A stretch of 64,000 bases of DNA from Limnoglobus roseus (GCF_008254045.1 NZ_CP042425.1:5394001-5458000), one strand, 5' to 3'. Counted from the stretch's first letter, positions 1-8,663 are shown. Made by a program: numbers and translations. The notes: generated by a model not told the origin, from the letters alone.

Positions 1-11
1 GGCCGAGTGCC

Positions 12-317
12 GTGTACCTGATCCGCCACCGCCTCGACGCCGACGCCGTCCGGGCCGTCCGGGACGCCGTCGTCGGCGAGGTCCAGGCCGCCACCGCCCG
101 GATCGCCGAGGAGGTCGCCGCCGGCGACCTCGGCCCGCGGGCGCTGGAGACGCGGCGGCAGCAGGCCCACAACCTCCGGGACAAGGTCCTCCTCTACGAA
201 GACCTGCTGTCCGTCGGCCTGGCCGAGTTGCACCGGGCGGTCGACGCCGCCGACCAGGCCGCCGCCACCGCCACGCTGTTGCTGGCCGCCCAGCCGGCGG
301 CGGCCGTCGGCGTGTAA
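12..317 (+). CDS. Small alpha-helical protein, possibly the C-terminal part of a longer gene
   Basis: A 101-residue reading frame starting at GTG. The frame is open to the window edge, so the true start may lie upstream and this may be only the end of a larger protein. The sequence is rich in Ala, Arg, Val and Glu and is predicted to be almost wholly helical, with a coiled-coil-like stretch at residues 20-80. It stops 39 bases before the putative metallopeptidase/VWA gene on the same strand, so the two probably share a transcript. Proteins of this DUF2201 type usually sit beside an AAA ATPase, which would be outside the window. I assign no function. Confidence 0.6.
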   Translation: MYLIRHRLDADAVRAVRDAVVGEVQAATARIAEEVAAGDLGPRALETRRQQAHNLRDKVLLYEDLLSVGLAELHRAVDAADQAAATATLLLAAQPAAAVGV

Positions 318-356
318 CCCGATCCCCTTGCCACCACCGTCACCACGAAAGGAGAC

Positions 357-1598
357 ATGATGAAGTTGACCGCCGACCCGTTCGCCGCCCTCGAGGCGGA
401 AGCCGCCAAGCAGGCCGCCGCGGAGGACGCGGCGAAGCGCCTGGCGGTCGCCCGGGCGAATCTGATCCTCGGCCGGGACGCGAAGAGTGCGTTCTTCGCC
501 ACCCTGGCCTTGCGCCTGAGGCTCGACGTCGATTGGGCGTGCGGGACGATGGCCACGGACGGCCGCGTCCTCGCGTACGCCCCGGCGTTCGTGACCGGCC
601 TGAGCCCGGCCGAACTCGTCGGCGTGCTCGCCCACGAGGTGCTGCACAACGCCCTCCTCCACCCGTTCCGCCGGGGCCCCCGCGACCCGGCCCGGTGGAA
701 CGAGGCGTGCGACCTGGCCGTCAACCCCCTGCTGCTCGCCGCCGGGTTCGTCCTGCCCGCGTCCCGGCTGCTGCCGGGCGAGGGCCGGTACGCCGGGTTC
801 CCGCCGGCGAAATCGGCCGACGAGTACTACGCCCTCCTGGCCGAGCCGCCCGCGAACGGCGGCACGGACGGAGAAGGAGGTGGTAACACCGGAAACGGTC
901 ACGGCCCCGACCCCGGCGGGTGCGGGGGCGTGACGGACCCGGCGGCCGGGTCGCCCGCGGCGTGCGAGCAGGTGGCCGCCGCGTGGCAGGTCGCCGTCGT
1001 CCAGGCCGAGCACGTCGCGAAGGGCCGGGGCGAGTTGCCGGCCGGGATCGCCCGGACGGTCGAAACGGTTCGCCGCCCGCCGGTCGACTGGAAGGAGGAA
1101 TTGCGGGCGTTCGTGTCGGCCGCGGCCCGGAACGACTACGCGTGGTCTCGGCCGAACCGGCGGTTCTTGTGGCAGGGGTTGTACCTGCCCGGCCTGGCGT
1201 CCGAGGAACTCGGCGACGTGGTGATCGCCGTCGACACGTCGGGCTCGGTCGGGCCGGCCGAGTTGGCCGTGTTCGCCGGGGCCGTCGAGGACATCCTCTC
1301 GGCGTTCGCCTGTTCGGCCACCGTGCTGTACCACGACACCGAGGTCCAGGGCGTGCGGGCGTGGCGGTCGGGCGACGGGCCGCTGGTTCTCGACCCGGTC
1401 GGCGGCGGCGGCACGTCCCACGCGTGCGTGTTCGACTGGCTCGACCGGCAGGGCGTCTCGCCAGCGTGCGTCGTCTGTCTGACCGACCTGGAGACCCGCT
1501 TCCCCGACCGGCCGCCGGCCGTCCCCGTCCTGTGGGCCGTGGTCGGCGGCGCCGACACGCCCCCGCCGTTCGGCACGACCGTCCGCGTGACCGCGTGA
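357..1598 (+). CDS. DUF2201-type putative metallopeptidase with C-terminal VWA-like domain
   Basis: A 413-residue soluble protein. An HEVLH zinc-binding motif (His93, Glu94, His97) is followed by the typical downstream stretch ending in an Asn-Glu-Ala-Cys-Asp segment, as in the DUF2201 putative metallopeptidase domain. A Gly/Asp-rich linker (about residues 165-195) leads to a VWA-like domain whose metal-site motif DTSGS starts at Asp293. Known family members pair with MoxR-like AAA ATPases and are thought to act in protein quality control or complex assembly; here the ATPase is not visible. The Shine-Dalgarno AAAGGAG (348-354) fits the second of two adjacent ATG codons (360) slightly better than the first. 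It heads a run of small same-strand genes to 3435. Confidence 0.85.
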   Translation: MMKLTADPFAALEAEAAKQAAAEDAAKRLAVARANLILGRDAKSAFFATLALRLRLDVDWACGTMATDGRVLAYAPAFVTGLSPAELVGVLAHEVLHNALLHPFRRGPRDPARWNEACDLAVNPLLLAAGFVLPASRLLPGEGRYAGFPPAKSADEYYALLAEPPANGGTDGEGGGNTGNGHGPDPGGCGGVTDPAAGSPAACEQVAAAWQVAVVQAEHVAKGRGELPAGIARTVETVRRPPVDWKEELRAFVSAAARNDYAWSRPNRRFLWQGLYLPGLASEELGDVVIAVDTSGSVGPAELAVFAGAVEDILSAFACSATVLYHDTEVQGVRAWRSGDGPLVLDPVGGGGTSHACVFDWLDRQGVSPACVVCLTDLETRFPDRPPAVPVLWAVVGGADTPPPFGTTVRVTA

Positions 1599-1681
1599 CG
1601 GCCCGAACGGCGACCCCCCCGTGCGATCCGGCCCGGCGGCCGGGTCGCGTTCCCTGCCCCCTGTCCTTCGGAGACGACCCC

Positions 1682-1879
1682 ATGGCCGCCGACCCGGTCC
1701 CGCTCGACGAGTTCCTCGTCACCATCACCGTCCCCCGCGACCTCCCCGCCGCCGACGCGGCGCGGGCCCGCCGGACCCTCGACCACCCGGCCTTTCCGGC
1801 CGCCCTCCGCCGCCTGGCGGCCGCCCTCGTCCGCCGGTTCCCGACCCTCGCCGCCGTCACCGTGACGGTGGCCCGCTAA
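1682..1879 (+). CDS. Small hypothetical protein (65 aa)
   Basis: Sixty-five residues starting at ATG 1682, preceded by a CGGAGA ribosome site. The first half contains an acidic/hydrophobic beta-like stretch (FLVTITVP) and the rest is an Ala/Arg-rich helix ending in TVTVAR. It lies 83 bases after the metallopeptidase/VWA gene on the same strand. Third codon positions are almost all G or C, as in the neighbouring real genes, while the other frames are Arg/Pro-rich shadows. No family recognised; it is probably part of the same operon. Confidence 0.6.
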   Translation: MAADPVPLDEFLVTITVPRDLPAADAARARRTLDHPAFPAALRRLAAALVRRFPTLAAVTVTVAR

Positions 1880-1883
1880 CCCT

Positions 1884-2112
1884 AGGAGGTCAAGAATGTT
1901 GACCGCCCCCTGCTCGTTCCGGCGGTCGATCCGCGACCCGGGTCGCACGGGCGTCGCCGGCCCCACGGCCCGCCGCTCACGGTCGACTCTTCCCGCGCCC
2001 GACGGGCACCCCCGCGGCCCCCAGCGACCCGCTCGCCGGGGCCGGGCGGGCGCGGTTGTTCGAGGCCGCGGGGGCGGCCGCCCGCCTGGTGACGATCTTG
2101 AGATCGAAGTAG
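1884..2112 (+). pseudogene. Possible small gene broken by a frameshift
   Basis: A strong ribosome site (AGGAGG, 1884-1889) precedes ATG 1896, but the reading frame from this ATG becomes Arg/Pro-rich and unprotein-like after about 2000. From about 1990 a different frame (ending at TAG 2110) reads plausibly, with a helical GRARLFEAAG...LVTIL ending. A single base gained or lost near 1960-2000 would join the two. This may be a decayed member of the operon; alternatively only the ribosome site is real. Low confidence. Confidence 0.25.
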
Positions 2113-2185
2113 CAGGGCCGAGGGCCCTCGCGTCCGTCTTGTCCCGTTCGACGTCCCTGAACCCCGGTCCGTGAAAGGAGCCGCC

Positions 2186-2695
2186 GTGCCCCACCCCCTG
2201 ATCCCGCACGTCCGCGACCGCCTCGTGCGGCTGACCGACGCCCTCGTCCAGTTGAAGGCCCGCGTCCGCGAGGCCGTGGCGACCGAGATGGGCCGGATCG
2301 TCGCCGAGTGCGTCAACGACGTCCTCGCGGCCGCCGTCCGCGGTCGCCCGACCCCCGTCCCGCCGTCGAACCGCGCTCACCGGCCGAGACCGGCCGGCCG
2401 GTGGGCCGCCCCCGACGATCCGGTCGATCCGGACGCCGGGGACGGCGACTGTGGTGTCACGCCCGTCGATCGGCCGGCCGCGGCGGGCCCCCCCGCGGCC
2501 CGGCCGTGGCCGGCGGCCGTTTCCGCCGGCGTGCTGGCCGCCAAGTGGCTGTGGCAACGGCGGCTCCCGTGGTGGCCGTGCCTGGGCGGCGGTCTGGCCG
2601 CCGGCCTGGCCGCCCTGACCGGCCACCCGGCCGTCGTCGCCGCCCTCGGGGCGGTGGCCGCCGCCGTCGACCTCGCCCCCGCCCCGCTCGACTGA
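2186..2695 (+). CDS. Small protein with helical N-terminus and hydrophobic C-terminal hairpin
   Basis: About 169 residues from GTG 2186, which has the ribosome site AAAGGAG (2174-2180) six bases ahead; an upstream in-frame GTG at 2171 lacks one. Residues 1-55 are an amphipathic helix region (RLTDALVQLKARVREAVATEMGRI...). A Pro-rich disordered linker follows. The last ~55 residues form a membrane-compatible hairpin starting near AKWLWQRRLPWWP and ending in a Gly/Ala-rich helix. The layout matches the next gene, so the two look like distant paralogues. No known family recognised; probably membrane-associated and co-expressed with the metallopeptidase/VWA gene. Confidence 0.6.
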   Translation: MPHPLIPHVRDRLVRLTDALVQLKARVREAVATEMGRIVAECVNDVLAAAVRGRPTPVPPSNRAHRPRPAGRWAAPDDPVDPDAGDGDCGVTPVDRPAAAGPPAARPWPAAVSAGVLAAKWLWQRRLPWWPCLGGGLAAGLAALTGHPAVVAALGAVAAAVDLAPAPLD

Positions 2696-2823
2696 TCCCG
2701 CGACCGCCGTTCGGAGAAAAGCCCAGCCCCGGGACGTCCGTCCGCGGGTCCGGCGAACTTCGCCCGGCGGCGGTTGCCGTCGAATTCCCCTGTTCTCAAC
2801 CCCTTGCCGATCGGAGATGGACC

Positions 2824-3435
2824 ATGAGCGTGACCGCCGCGTGCCCCAACGGCCGCCCCCGCAAGCAACTGTCCGACCAACTCGACCGCCTCGACGGGAT
2901 CATCGACGTCCTCGCCGACGCCCTCCCCGAGGCCGTCCGGGACGCCGTCCGGGACGGCATGGCGGACGCCCTCCGCCAGCTCGTCGCCGAGACCCTGGCC
3001 GACCCGACCACCCTCGCCCTCGTCCGCCACGCCGTCGCCCCGCCGCCGCCGGGCCCGCCGGCCCCCGCCCCCGGTCCGTCCCGGCGGGCGGCCTTCCTCG
3101 CCCGGTGCCGGGCCGGCCTCGCCGCCGTCCGGGCGGGGGGCGTCGCGGCCGGCCGGGCGGCGGCGGCCGCCGTCCGCGTACGGGTCGCCCGGTGCCGGGC
3201 GGGCGTGGCCGCGGCCCGGGCCCGGGCCGCGGCCGTCGCCGGCGTCGTCCACGTCGCCTGGCACCTGAAGCGGGCGGCCGCCGTCGGCCTCGCCGCAGGC
3301 GGGGCGGTCGCCGCCGTGTCCCTCGTCTCCCACCCCGTCGCCACCGCCCTGAGCGGGCTCGGCGGGGCGGTCGCCGCGTTCGGCGTCCACACCGCCCTCG
3401 TGGGCCGCCGGGCCGCCCGCCGGTGGGGCGGGTGA
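2824..3435 (+). CDS. Second helical/hydrophobic-tail protein, paralogue-like to the gene before it
   Basis: A 203-residue protein starting at ATG 2824 with a CGGAGA site just upstream. Residues 8-75 form a helical region (QLDRLDGIIDVLADALPEAV...) followed by a Pro-rich linker, a long Arg/Ala-rich helix (about 90-150) and a hydrophobic C-terminal hairpin (about 155-195) containing an AVSLVSHPVATAL segment comparable to the GLAALTGHPAVVAAL segment of the upstream protein. The same order (helix, Pro linker, hydrophobic hairpin with a central HP) in adjacent genes suggests duplication. It is the last gene of the run, with a hairpin terminator 58 bases beyond it. Confidence 0.6.
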   Translation: MSVTAACPNGRPRKQLSDQLDRLDGIIDVLADALPEAVRDAVRDGMADALRQLVAETLADPTTLALVRHAVAPPPPGPPAPAPGPSRRAAFLARCRAGLAAVRAGGVAAGRAAAAAVRVRVARCRAGVAAARARAAAVAGVVHVAWHLKRAAAVGLAAGGAVAAVSLVSHPVATALSGLGGAVAAFGVHTALVGRRAARRWGG

Positions 3436-3492
3436 CCCCGGTCCGGCCGGCGGCCGATCGCCCCGAATCGACGCGGCCCGCCGAGTCCGACG

Positions 3493-3528
3493 GTCGACGC
3501 GCGGCCCCGCCGGGGCCGCCGCGTCGAC
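3493..3528 (+). terminator. Hairpin terminator after the metallopeptidase/VWA operon
   Basis: GTCGACGCG and its complement CGCGTCGAC border an inner GGCCCC/GGGGCC stem, giving a near-perfect 16-bp hairpin followed by TTCGTTT. It lies 58 bases after the stop of the last operon gene. Confidence 0.6.
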
Positions 3529-4489
3529 TTCGTTTAGCCCTCGGGCGGTCGCCGACGGACGGCCGCCCGACGTCACGCCGCCCCGAGCGCCCGGCCGGTT
3601 GCCGGGGGAGCCACGACCGGCCGTCGGGCCTGCGATACCCGCCCGGCGCGGTGGCCGCGTCTCGGAACCCGATCCGCCGACAATCCCCGCCCGCCGGGCG
3701 GTCCGCACCCCCGGGGGCGGTCCCGTCGGCGAGCTGAACCCGGCTCGCGACTCGGCCGACCGAACGGATGAACGCCGGGGCGGACGGCTCGAAACCGCGC
3801 TCGCCGCCGGGGCGAGGGCTTCCGCGCGGCGATGACGAGGGTGGCATGAGGTGTGCCGGGTTGCCGCGCGGCGACCGCGACCGGAGCGGGAGGGCCGGGC
3901 GTGACCACGCTTTTTCGCATCCGAAGTTGCTCCCCCTCCCAAATTCGATCGAGCGGGCCGGGGTCGGGTGGGATCGCAACGCTCGCGGACTGCCCCCGCC
4001 CGGGATCCGCCTGACCGCGCCGACGGACTTGGACCGACGGAACAACTTGTGAAAGGCGGTATTCCCGTGACGGCCGCCCGCTACCACTGGGATGGCCGAG
4101 GGGGGCCGGCGCCCACGGCCGGGGCGGCGGACTCGACACAAAGTCGTTCTCGTCGTCCCCCGCCGAACTCCGGGCGTGAGCCGGGTGGTCCAGGAACCCG
4201 GCGAACGCCGCGTCGATGGGGCGCCAGGCGAGCCGATCCCGGCCCGCCCTCGACAGACCGCGATGTCGGTCCGGCCCCCGGTTGTCGCCCTTTTGGCCCG
4301 CCTGGGGTTGGGCGTGCCCCCTGACACCGTTGATGCCGCCCGCGGGAACTGGATTGGGGTCGGTCCCGTGTCCCGAGTGAGTCCTTCCGGCGTCGGCCGC
4401 GGCCTTCGGTCCGGCCGCTGGTGCCCGTGCGGTGCGGCACCCCCGGCGGCCGCGGGCGGGGTGGCGTTCCTTCGCCAGGGTTGGGCTCA
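3529..4489. other. About 1 kb without a convincing gene
   Basis: Both strands contain long open frames, as expected at this GC content, but all translations are Arg/Pro/Gly-rich and none has a good ribosome site or a recognisable domain. A minus-strand stretch around 4140-4250 reads somewhat like protein (RPIDAAFAGFLDHP..) and could be a decayed gene. I annotate nothing here. Confidence 0.5.
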
Positions 4490-4538
4490 CGAAGGGCGGT
4501 CGCAGGGCGGCGGGTTTCCGGCCGCCGACCGCCCTTCG
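4490..4538 (-). terminator. Hairpin abutting the stop codon of the XRE gene
   Basis: CGAAGGGCGGTCG (4490-4502) pairs with CGACCGCCCTTCG (4526-4538), a perfect 13-bp stem with further GC pairing inside. It touches the stop codon of the minus-strand XRE gene and is placed to end its transcript. Confidence 0.55.
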
Positions 4539-4790
4539 TTAGGCGCCGTCGGCCCCGGCGTCCACGCGACCGAACAACGCCGCCAGGGATAGGTCCAGGG
4601 CGGCGGCCAGCCGCTCGACGTTGACCAGGGACAAGTTTCGCGTCCCCCGCTCGACGTCGCTCAGGTACGTCCGGTGGATCCGGGCGGCGGCCGCCAGGTC
4701 CTCCTGGGTCAGGCCCAACTCCTCCCGCCGCGCCTTGACGGCGAACCCGAACCGCTCGCGAATGTCCGCCCGGCCGCGCTTTTTTGCCAT
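4539..4790 (-). CDS. XRE-family helix-turn-helix transcriptional regulator
   Basis: An 83-residue single-domain DNA-binding protein. A basic N-terminus (MAKKRGRADIRER) leads into a complete HTH_3/Cro-C1 domain at about residues 14-70: ARREELGLTQEDLAAAA, turn, then RTYLSDVERGTRN and VERLAAALDLSLAALF. There is no effector domain, so it is probably a small autoregulated repressor. It is divergent from the GYF_2/zinc-ribbon gene starting at 4918, and the 127-base gap between them should hold the promoters of both. A hairpin follows its stop directly. Confidence 0.85.
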   Translation of the reverse strand: MAKKRGRADIRERFGFAVKARREELGLTQEDLAAAARIHRTYLSDVERGTRNLSLVNVERLAAALDLSLAALFGRVDAGADGA

Positions 4791-4917
4791 CCCCGGAGCA
4801 TCGCGTCGTGTAGACTATCCGTGTATCGACGATGAGTGACATTCCGGCCCGCGGCGGCCGGTCGATCGGCGGGCGGCCACGCGGGCCGGCGAGCCCGGCC
4901 GCTGGGGAGGGCCTCGG

Positions 4918-6129
4918 ATGACCGACGGGTCGTGGTACTACGCCAAGGGCGGGCAGCGGGTCGGCCCGTTCACCTTCGCCCAACTCCAACAGCTGGCCGG
5001 GGCCGGGGCCATCGCCCCGGCCGACCCGGTCGCCCGGGACGGCGACGCGGCGGCGGCGGGCGCCGACGTGCCCGGCCTGATCCAACCCGGGCCGGGCGGT
5101 CCGGCTCGGACGCGGCTCGTGGCGTGCCCGCGGTGCCAGGCCCCGGTCTCGGACGCCGCCGACGTGTGCCCGCACTGCGGCCACACCCAGGACCCCCTAC
5201 TGGCCCGGGCACCGGGCGGGGAGTCGGCCCCGTGCCCGCGCTGCCACACCCAGAGTCTGGTGCGAAGGGAATACGCCTTCTGCTTCGGCAACTGCCGCGG
5301 GTGCGGCCGGCCCCTCGCCGACCTCCACCCCGGGCGGGTTCTGGCGTTCCGTATCGACCAGGCGTACGCGGACTTCGAGCGGTGGCGGGAGGGCCCCCGC
5401 CTGTGGTGGGTGGGGACGACCGCGGCCGCCCTCGGGGCCGTGGCCGGCGCCTCCCTGGTTTCCCCGGACCGCCCGGGCGCGTTCCCGCTGCTCGGCGCGA
5501 CGGGCGGCGTCTTTGTCGCCCTAGCCCTCCTCTCGCCCGTCTACTACGTCGCGTTCGTCCGCGGCCGTCGCGGCCTCCCCCTCCCGCACGACGGCCACCG
5601 CGTGACCGCGGGCGAGTGGCGGGCCGCCGGGCGGCGGGCGTTCGACCGGCGGCGGGCCGAGCACGCCGCCGGGGCGCCTGAGGCGGCCGCCCGCGAGGTG
5701 CGATTTAAGGTTGAACTCGGGCTGCTGATCGCCGCCGTGATCGCTCTCACCGTCTTGTTGAACTGGACCCACGCGGAGGGCGTGAGCCACCGCCGCGCCG
5801 CGGCCGCCCAGGCCGGCACGGCCATGGCCGCCGGGATCGTCGCGACGAAGGACGAGGGCCTGTTCTCGCACGAGGTGGTCCTGCGGAACGACGCGCCGGC
5901 CGCGTACGAGGCGTGCGACCTGACCCTCGTCGTGTCGTTCGCGAACGGCCGGCAGCAGTCCGTCCCCCTGCCGTGGGGGGCGTGGGGGGCCGGGGAGCGG
6001 AAGGCCGTGAAGGTGTCGGCGGCCGGGCGGATCGAGCGGCTGGACCTGACCGGCACGATGGTCGACGCGGCGTCCCGGGCCGTCGGTCGGTTGGACGCCA
6101 AGTTCGCCTGGCCGTCCGGCGGGCGGTGA
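4918..6129 (+). CDS. GYF_2-domain, zinc-ribbon membrane protein
   Basis: A 403-residue protein. Residues 4-50 match the bacterial GYF_2 domain (WYYAKGGQRVGPFTFAQLQQL). Two zinc-ribbon-like clusters follow: CPRC..CPHC from Cys70, and CPRC with a later CRGC around residues 108-130. Three hydrophobic segments (about 163-183, 190-217 and 262-283) predict an inner-membrane protein, and a last soluble region of ~110 residues has a beta-rich, NEAT/FxLYD-like look (DLTLVVSFANG...). GYF_2 domains bind Pro-rich peptides; the partner is unknown. ATG 4918 closely follows a GGGAGGG site. Confidence 0.75.
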   Translation: MTDGSWYYAKGGQRVGPFTFAQLQQLAGAGAIAPADPVARDGDAAAAGADVPGLIQPGPGGPARTRLVACPRCQAPVSDAADVCPHCGHTQDPLLARAPGGESAPCPRCHTQSLVRREYAFCFGNCRGCGRPLADLHPGRVLAFRIDQAYADFERWREGPRLWWVGTTAAALGAVAGASLVSPDRPGAFPLLGATGGVFVALALLSPVYYVAFVRGRRGLPLPHDGHRVTAGEWRAAGRRAFDRRRAEHAAGAPEAAAREVRFKVELGLLIAAVIALTVLLNWTHAEGVSHRRAAAAQAGTAMAAGIVATKDEGLFSHEVVLRNDAPAAYEACDLTLVVSFANGRQQSVPLPWGAWGAGERKAVKVSAAGRIERLDLTGTMVDAASRAVGRLDAKFAWPSGGR

Positions 6130-6141
6130 GACCGGGCGGGC

Positions 6142-6942
6142 CTACCGGGGGCCGTCCCCGCCGGCCGGCGGGGTTACCTCCCGCTCGGCCCGGGCCCGCG
6201 TCAGGGCCTTCTTCACGGCGTCGAGTTGCATCTTGTCGTCCGGGTGGAGGCGGTTCCACCGTGCGCGGACCCGGGTCGGGCTCCGGTGCGTGTCCGCCCC
6301 CGCGGCCTCGTACATCCGCAAGAGTTGGTGGTCCCGCTCGGCCCGCGGCCGCGGCCGGCCCGCCGGCGGGCACGCCCAGTGGGCCAGCCCCCCCTCCAGG
6401 GCGACCCACGCCTGGACGTACCCGAACGGCGGGAGCGTGTCGACGAACGCCCCGTCCCCGTGGTCCCGGAACAGGGCTGCCCGGTCCGCCCCGAGTTCGG
6501 TCAGGGCGACGGCGACGTTCGGCGGCAGCCCGTTCGCACCTTTGGTCGTATCGCCCTCATCGACCTGGACTTGTGCCACCGCGTCCCCCAGGGCGAACCA
6601 CGCGGCGGTCGCCGTGCCGCCCGGGTGTCGGCCCTGGACCCATTGCCGGACGTCCACGGCGAGGTGCTCGAGGGTCACCGTTAAGTCTTCCGCTTCCGCC
6701 TCCGGGCACCGCCGCCGGCGGATGAGGTCGCCGACCAGTCCCTCGAGTTGTAGATTCCACGACGCCCCCATCACGCCCCCCAGCCCCGGCCAGTCGTTAA
6801 TCGCGGCCAACAGCCGGTTGAACGCGCTCTGGGCGTGGGCGAACCCGGCCGTCGTCCTACACCTCTCGGCGTACCCCAGCGTGATGACGGCCTGCCGGAA
6901 GCGCAAGCCCAGGCGGTAGTGCCGCAACGCGTCGTCGGTCAT
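6142..6942 (-). CDS. Hypothetical protein (266 aa)
   Basis: A soluble, mostly helical protein with no recognised domain. The N-terminal 140 residues contain a pattern of short helices (LRHYRLGLRFRQAVITLGY..), and the C-terminus (RVRARWNRLHPDDKMQLDAVKKALTRARAERE) looks like a compact DNA-binding-type helix bundle, although this is only an impression. ATG 6942 is chosen because GGGGGA lies just ahead of it; the upstream in-frame TTG is weaker. It is convergent with the gene ending at 6129. Confidence 0.65.
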   Translation of the reverse strand: MTDDALRHYRLGLRFRQAVITLGYAERCRTTAGFAHAQSAFNRLLAAINDWPGLGGVMGASWNLQLEGLVGDLIRRRRCPEAEAEDLTVTLEHLAVDVRQWVQGRHPGGTATAAWFALGDAVAQVQVDEGDTTKGANGLPPNVAVALTELGADRAALFRDHGDGAFVDTLPPFGYVQAWVALEGGLAHWACPPAGRPRPRAERDHQLLRMYEAAGADTHRSPTRVRARWNRLHPDDKMQLDAVKKALTRARAEREVTPPAGGDGPR

Positions 6943-7396
6943 TTCGTCCCCCAAAATTCCCCGGTATTCCCCGTCCTTTTACCCGTTCCGGTGTCCCCCG
7001 CCCCGCCCGTAGCATATCACACGTCGCACGGATCTCCCCGCCCGCACGCCGGTCGGGTTGGCGGGGAAATCCGTGCCCGCACCGTGCGGCCGCGGTCCGT
7101 CGACGTGACGCCCGCCGATCCCGCTCGGTTTGCCGGCCGAACGCGTCGGGCCCGCCCCCGGGTGCAAACGAGTTCGTTGCCCGACGACCCCCTCGGCCCG
7201 GCCGGGCGGGCCGAGGGGCGAGTGAAACGCCGGCAGACGATCGCCCCCTGCCGACGGCGAGGGGGCGGGAGTTCCCGCCCCGGTCCGGGCAAGGGCGGTC
7301 GATTCCGGGCCGGGGTTCCGGCCCTTCGGATTGTCATTCCGGGCACCACCAACTCGGCCGCGGGCAACGGCGGCCGGACCATCCCGAGGAGAGGCC
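6943..7396. other. Intergenic stretch, no gene seen
   Basis: About 450 bases between two genes on opposite strands. The open frames are Arg/Pro-rich shadows. Several GC-rich inverted segments (for example around 7245-7300) could form hairpins but have no T-run. Confidence 0.45.
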
Positions 7397-7615
7397 ATGC
7401 GACTGACGGTGAAGCAAGCGGCGGAGCGGGCGCAGGTCAGCCGCAGCCTGGTGTACGGCCTGCTCCGGACCGGGCGACTGAAGGCGTTGCGGATCGGGGT
7501 GCGGGGGAGGGGGAAGTGGCTGATCGAGGTAGAGGAGCTCGACGCCTTCCTGGAGTCGTGCCGGGCGGCGGGCCCGCCGCCCGCCGCCCGGCCGCCGCTC
7601 AGGCACCTCCGCTGA
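7397..7615 (+). CDS. Excisionase-like helix-turn-helix protein
   Basis: Seventy-two residues from ATG 7397, with GAGGAGAGG just upstream. The MerR/excisionase-type winged HTH is clear: LTVKQAAERAQVSRSLVYGLLRTGRLKALRIG, then GKWLIEVEELDAFLESC. Proteins of this kind act as recombination directionality factors or local repressors for integrases. Its 3' end overlaps the 3' end of the convergent integrase gene by 17 bases, which supports a role with that recombinase. Confidence 0.75.
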   Translation: MRLTVKQAAERAQVSRSLVYGLLRTGRLKALRIGVRGRGKWLIEVEELDAFLESCRAAGPPPAARPPLRHLR

Positions 7616-8663
7616 CCGCCTTCCGCGCCGCGTCCCGCATGTGCTGCACCTGCTCGGCCAGGTGGCCGTACGTGCTCGACACCATCTCCGTGCTGGTGTG
7701 CCCGAGGAGCTCGGCGACCTGGGCCACCCCGACGCCGTTCACCAGGGCGTTGGTCGCGTAGGTGTGCCGGACGTTGTAACAGACGAAGTGCTTCAGGTGC
7801 GGGAGCTTCGCCCGCAGGCGGATGAACCGGCACCGGATGGCCTGGCGGGTGAACGGCGTCTTCTTGCGGGGGCCGCGGAACAGGGGCCCGTCCGGCTGTT
7901 CGGCCGCGAGCGTGCGGCTGAGTTCCACCATGGCCGGGGTGAGGTAGACGACGCGGGGCTTGTGCGTCTTCTTCGCCGTCTTGTGCTCGGGTAGGCGCCA
8001 CACGCCGGCGGCGAGGTCGACGTGCTCGGCCCGAACGCGGGCCACCTCGGACGGCCGGCAGCCGGTTTCGAGCATGGCCCGCATGAACCGCTTGAACGGC
8101 GTGTCGCGGACGGCCGCGAGGATCTGGGCCAACTCGTCGGGGGAGAGGACGCGGGTGCGGCGGTTCGCGCGCCCGGCCTTCAGACTCCGGAGCGGGGTCG
8201 GGGAGAGGACCCCCTGCTCGTCGGCCCACGAGAAGGCCCGCTTGACCGCGATGACGGCGTGCCGCCGCCCGCCCTTCCAGGTCGGGTTGGCGTCCAGCCA
8301 GCGGGTGACGTGGAACGGCTTGACGTCGGCGGCGAGCAGGGTGCCGCAGCGGTCGCAGAACGACTGGAGGAAGTGCCGGTAGTTGTCGTACGTGACGGCG
8401 GCGTGGTGGGCGTGGCTGTACTCGAGGAACAACTCGCAGAGGAGTCGCACGGCCAACTTGCCGGCCTTCGGCAAGCCGGCCGGGTCGGTGGCCATCAACT
8501 TGTAGAAGGCGTCGAGAATGGGGGACGGCGGGTTCCACCCGGCCGCCGTCTTCTTCGGCGGCGGGGCGCCGTCGGGGTGGGAACCGAGGCGGATTTTCTT
8601 GGCGTGGAGTTCGACGTACCACGCCGACTTGGACGCGCGGTACCAGGGTTTGGGCTGTCGCAT
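7599..8663 (-). CDS. Tyrosine recombinase / integrase 1
   Basis: A 354-residue site-specific recombinase of the phage integrase family. The N-terminal half contains a SAM-like core-binding domain (LFLEYSHAHHAAVTYDNYRHFL). The catalytic half shows the first Arg in ETGCRPSEVAR, a Lys in the beta-hairpin (KTAKKTHKPR), Arg in VRHTYATNAL and the nucleophile Tyr in SSTYGHL. The usual HxxR box reads Y-N-V-R here, so the first His is a Tyr. ATG 8663 has GGGAGG eight bases upstream and is preferred over GTG 8687. Its start faces the tRNA-Pro fragment 172 bases away, the expected position of an attachment site. Confidence 0.85.
   Translation of the reverse strand: MRQPKPWYRASKSAWYVELHAKKIRLGSHPDGAPPPKKTAAGWNPPSPILDAFYKLMATDPAGLPKAGKLAVRLLCELFLEYSHAHHAAVTYDNYRHFLQSFCDRCGTLLAADVKPFHVTRWLDANPTWKGGRRHAVIAVKRAFSWADEQGVLSPTPLRSLKAGRANRRTRVLSPDELAQILAAVRDTPFKRFMRAMLETGCRPSEVARVRAEHVDLAAGVWRLPEHKTAKKTHKPRVVYLTPAMVELSRTLAAEQPDGPLFRGPRKKTPFTRQAIRCRFIRLRAKLPHLKHFVCYNVRHTYATNALVNGVGVAQVAELLGHTSTEMVSSTYGHLAEQVQHMRDAARKAVSGGA

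Noticed and set aside
3573..5184. Long minus-strand open frames of 305 and 367 codons
   Set aside because: Arg/Pro/Gly-rich translations with no domain or ribosome site; one overlaps the real XRE and GYF_2 genes. GC-rich shadow frames.
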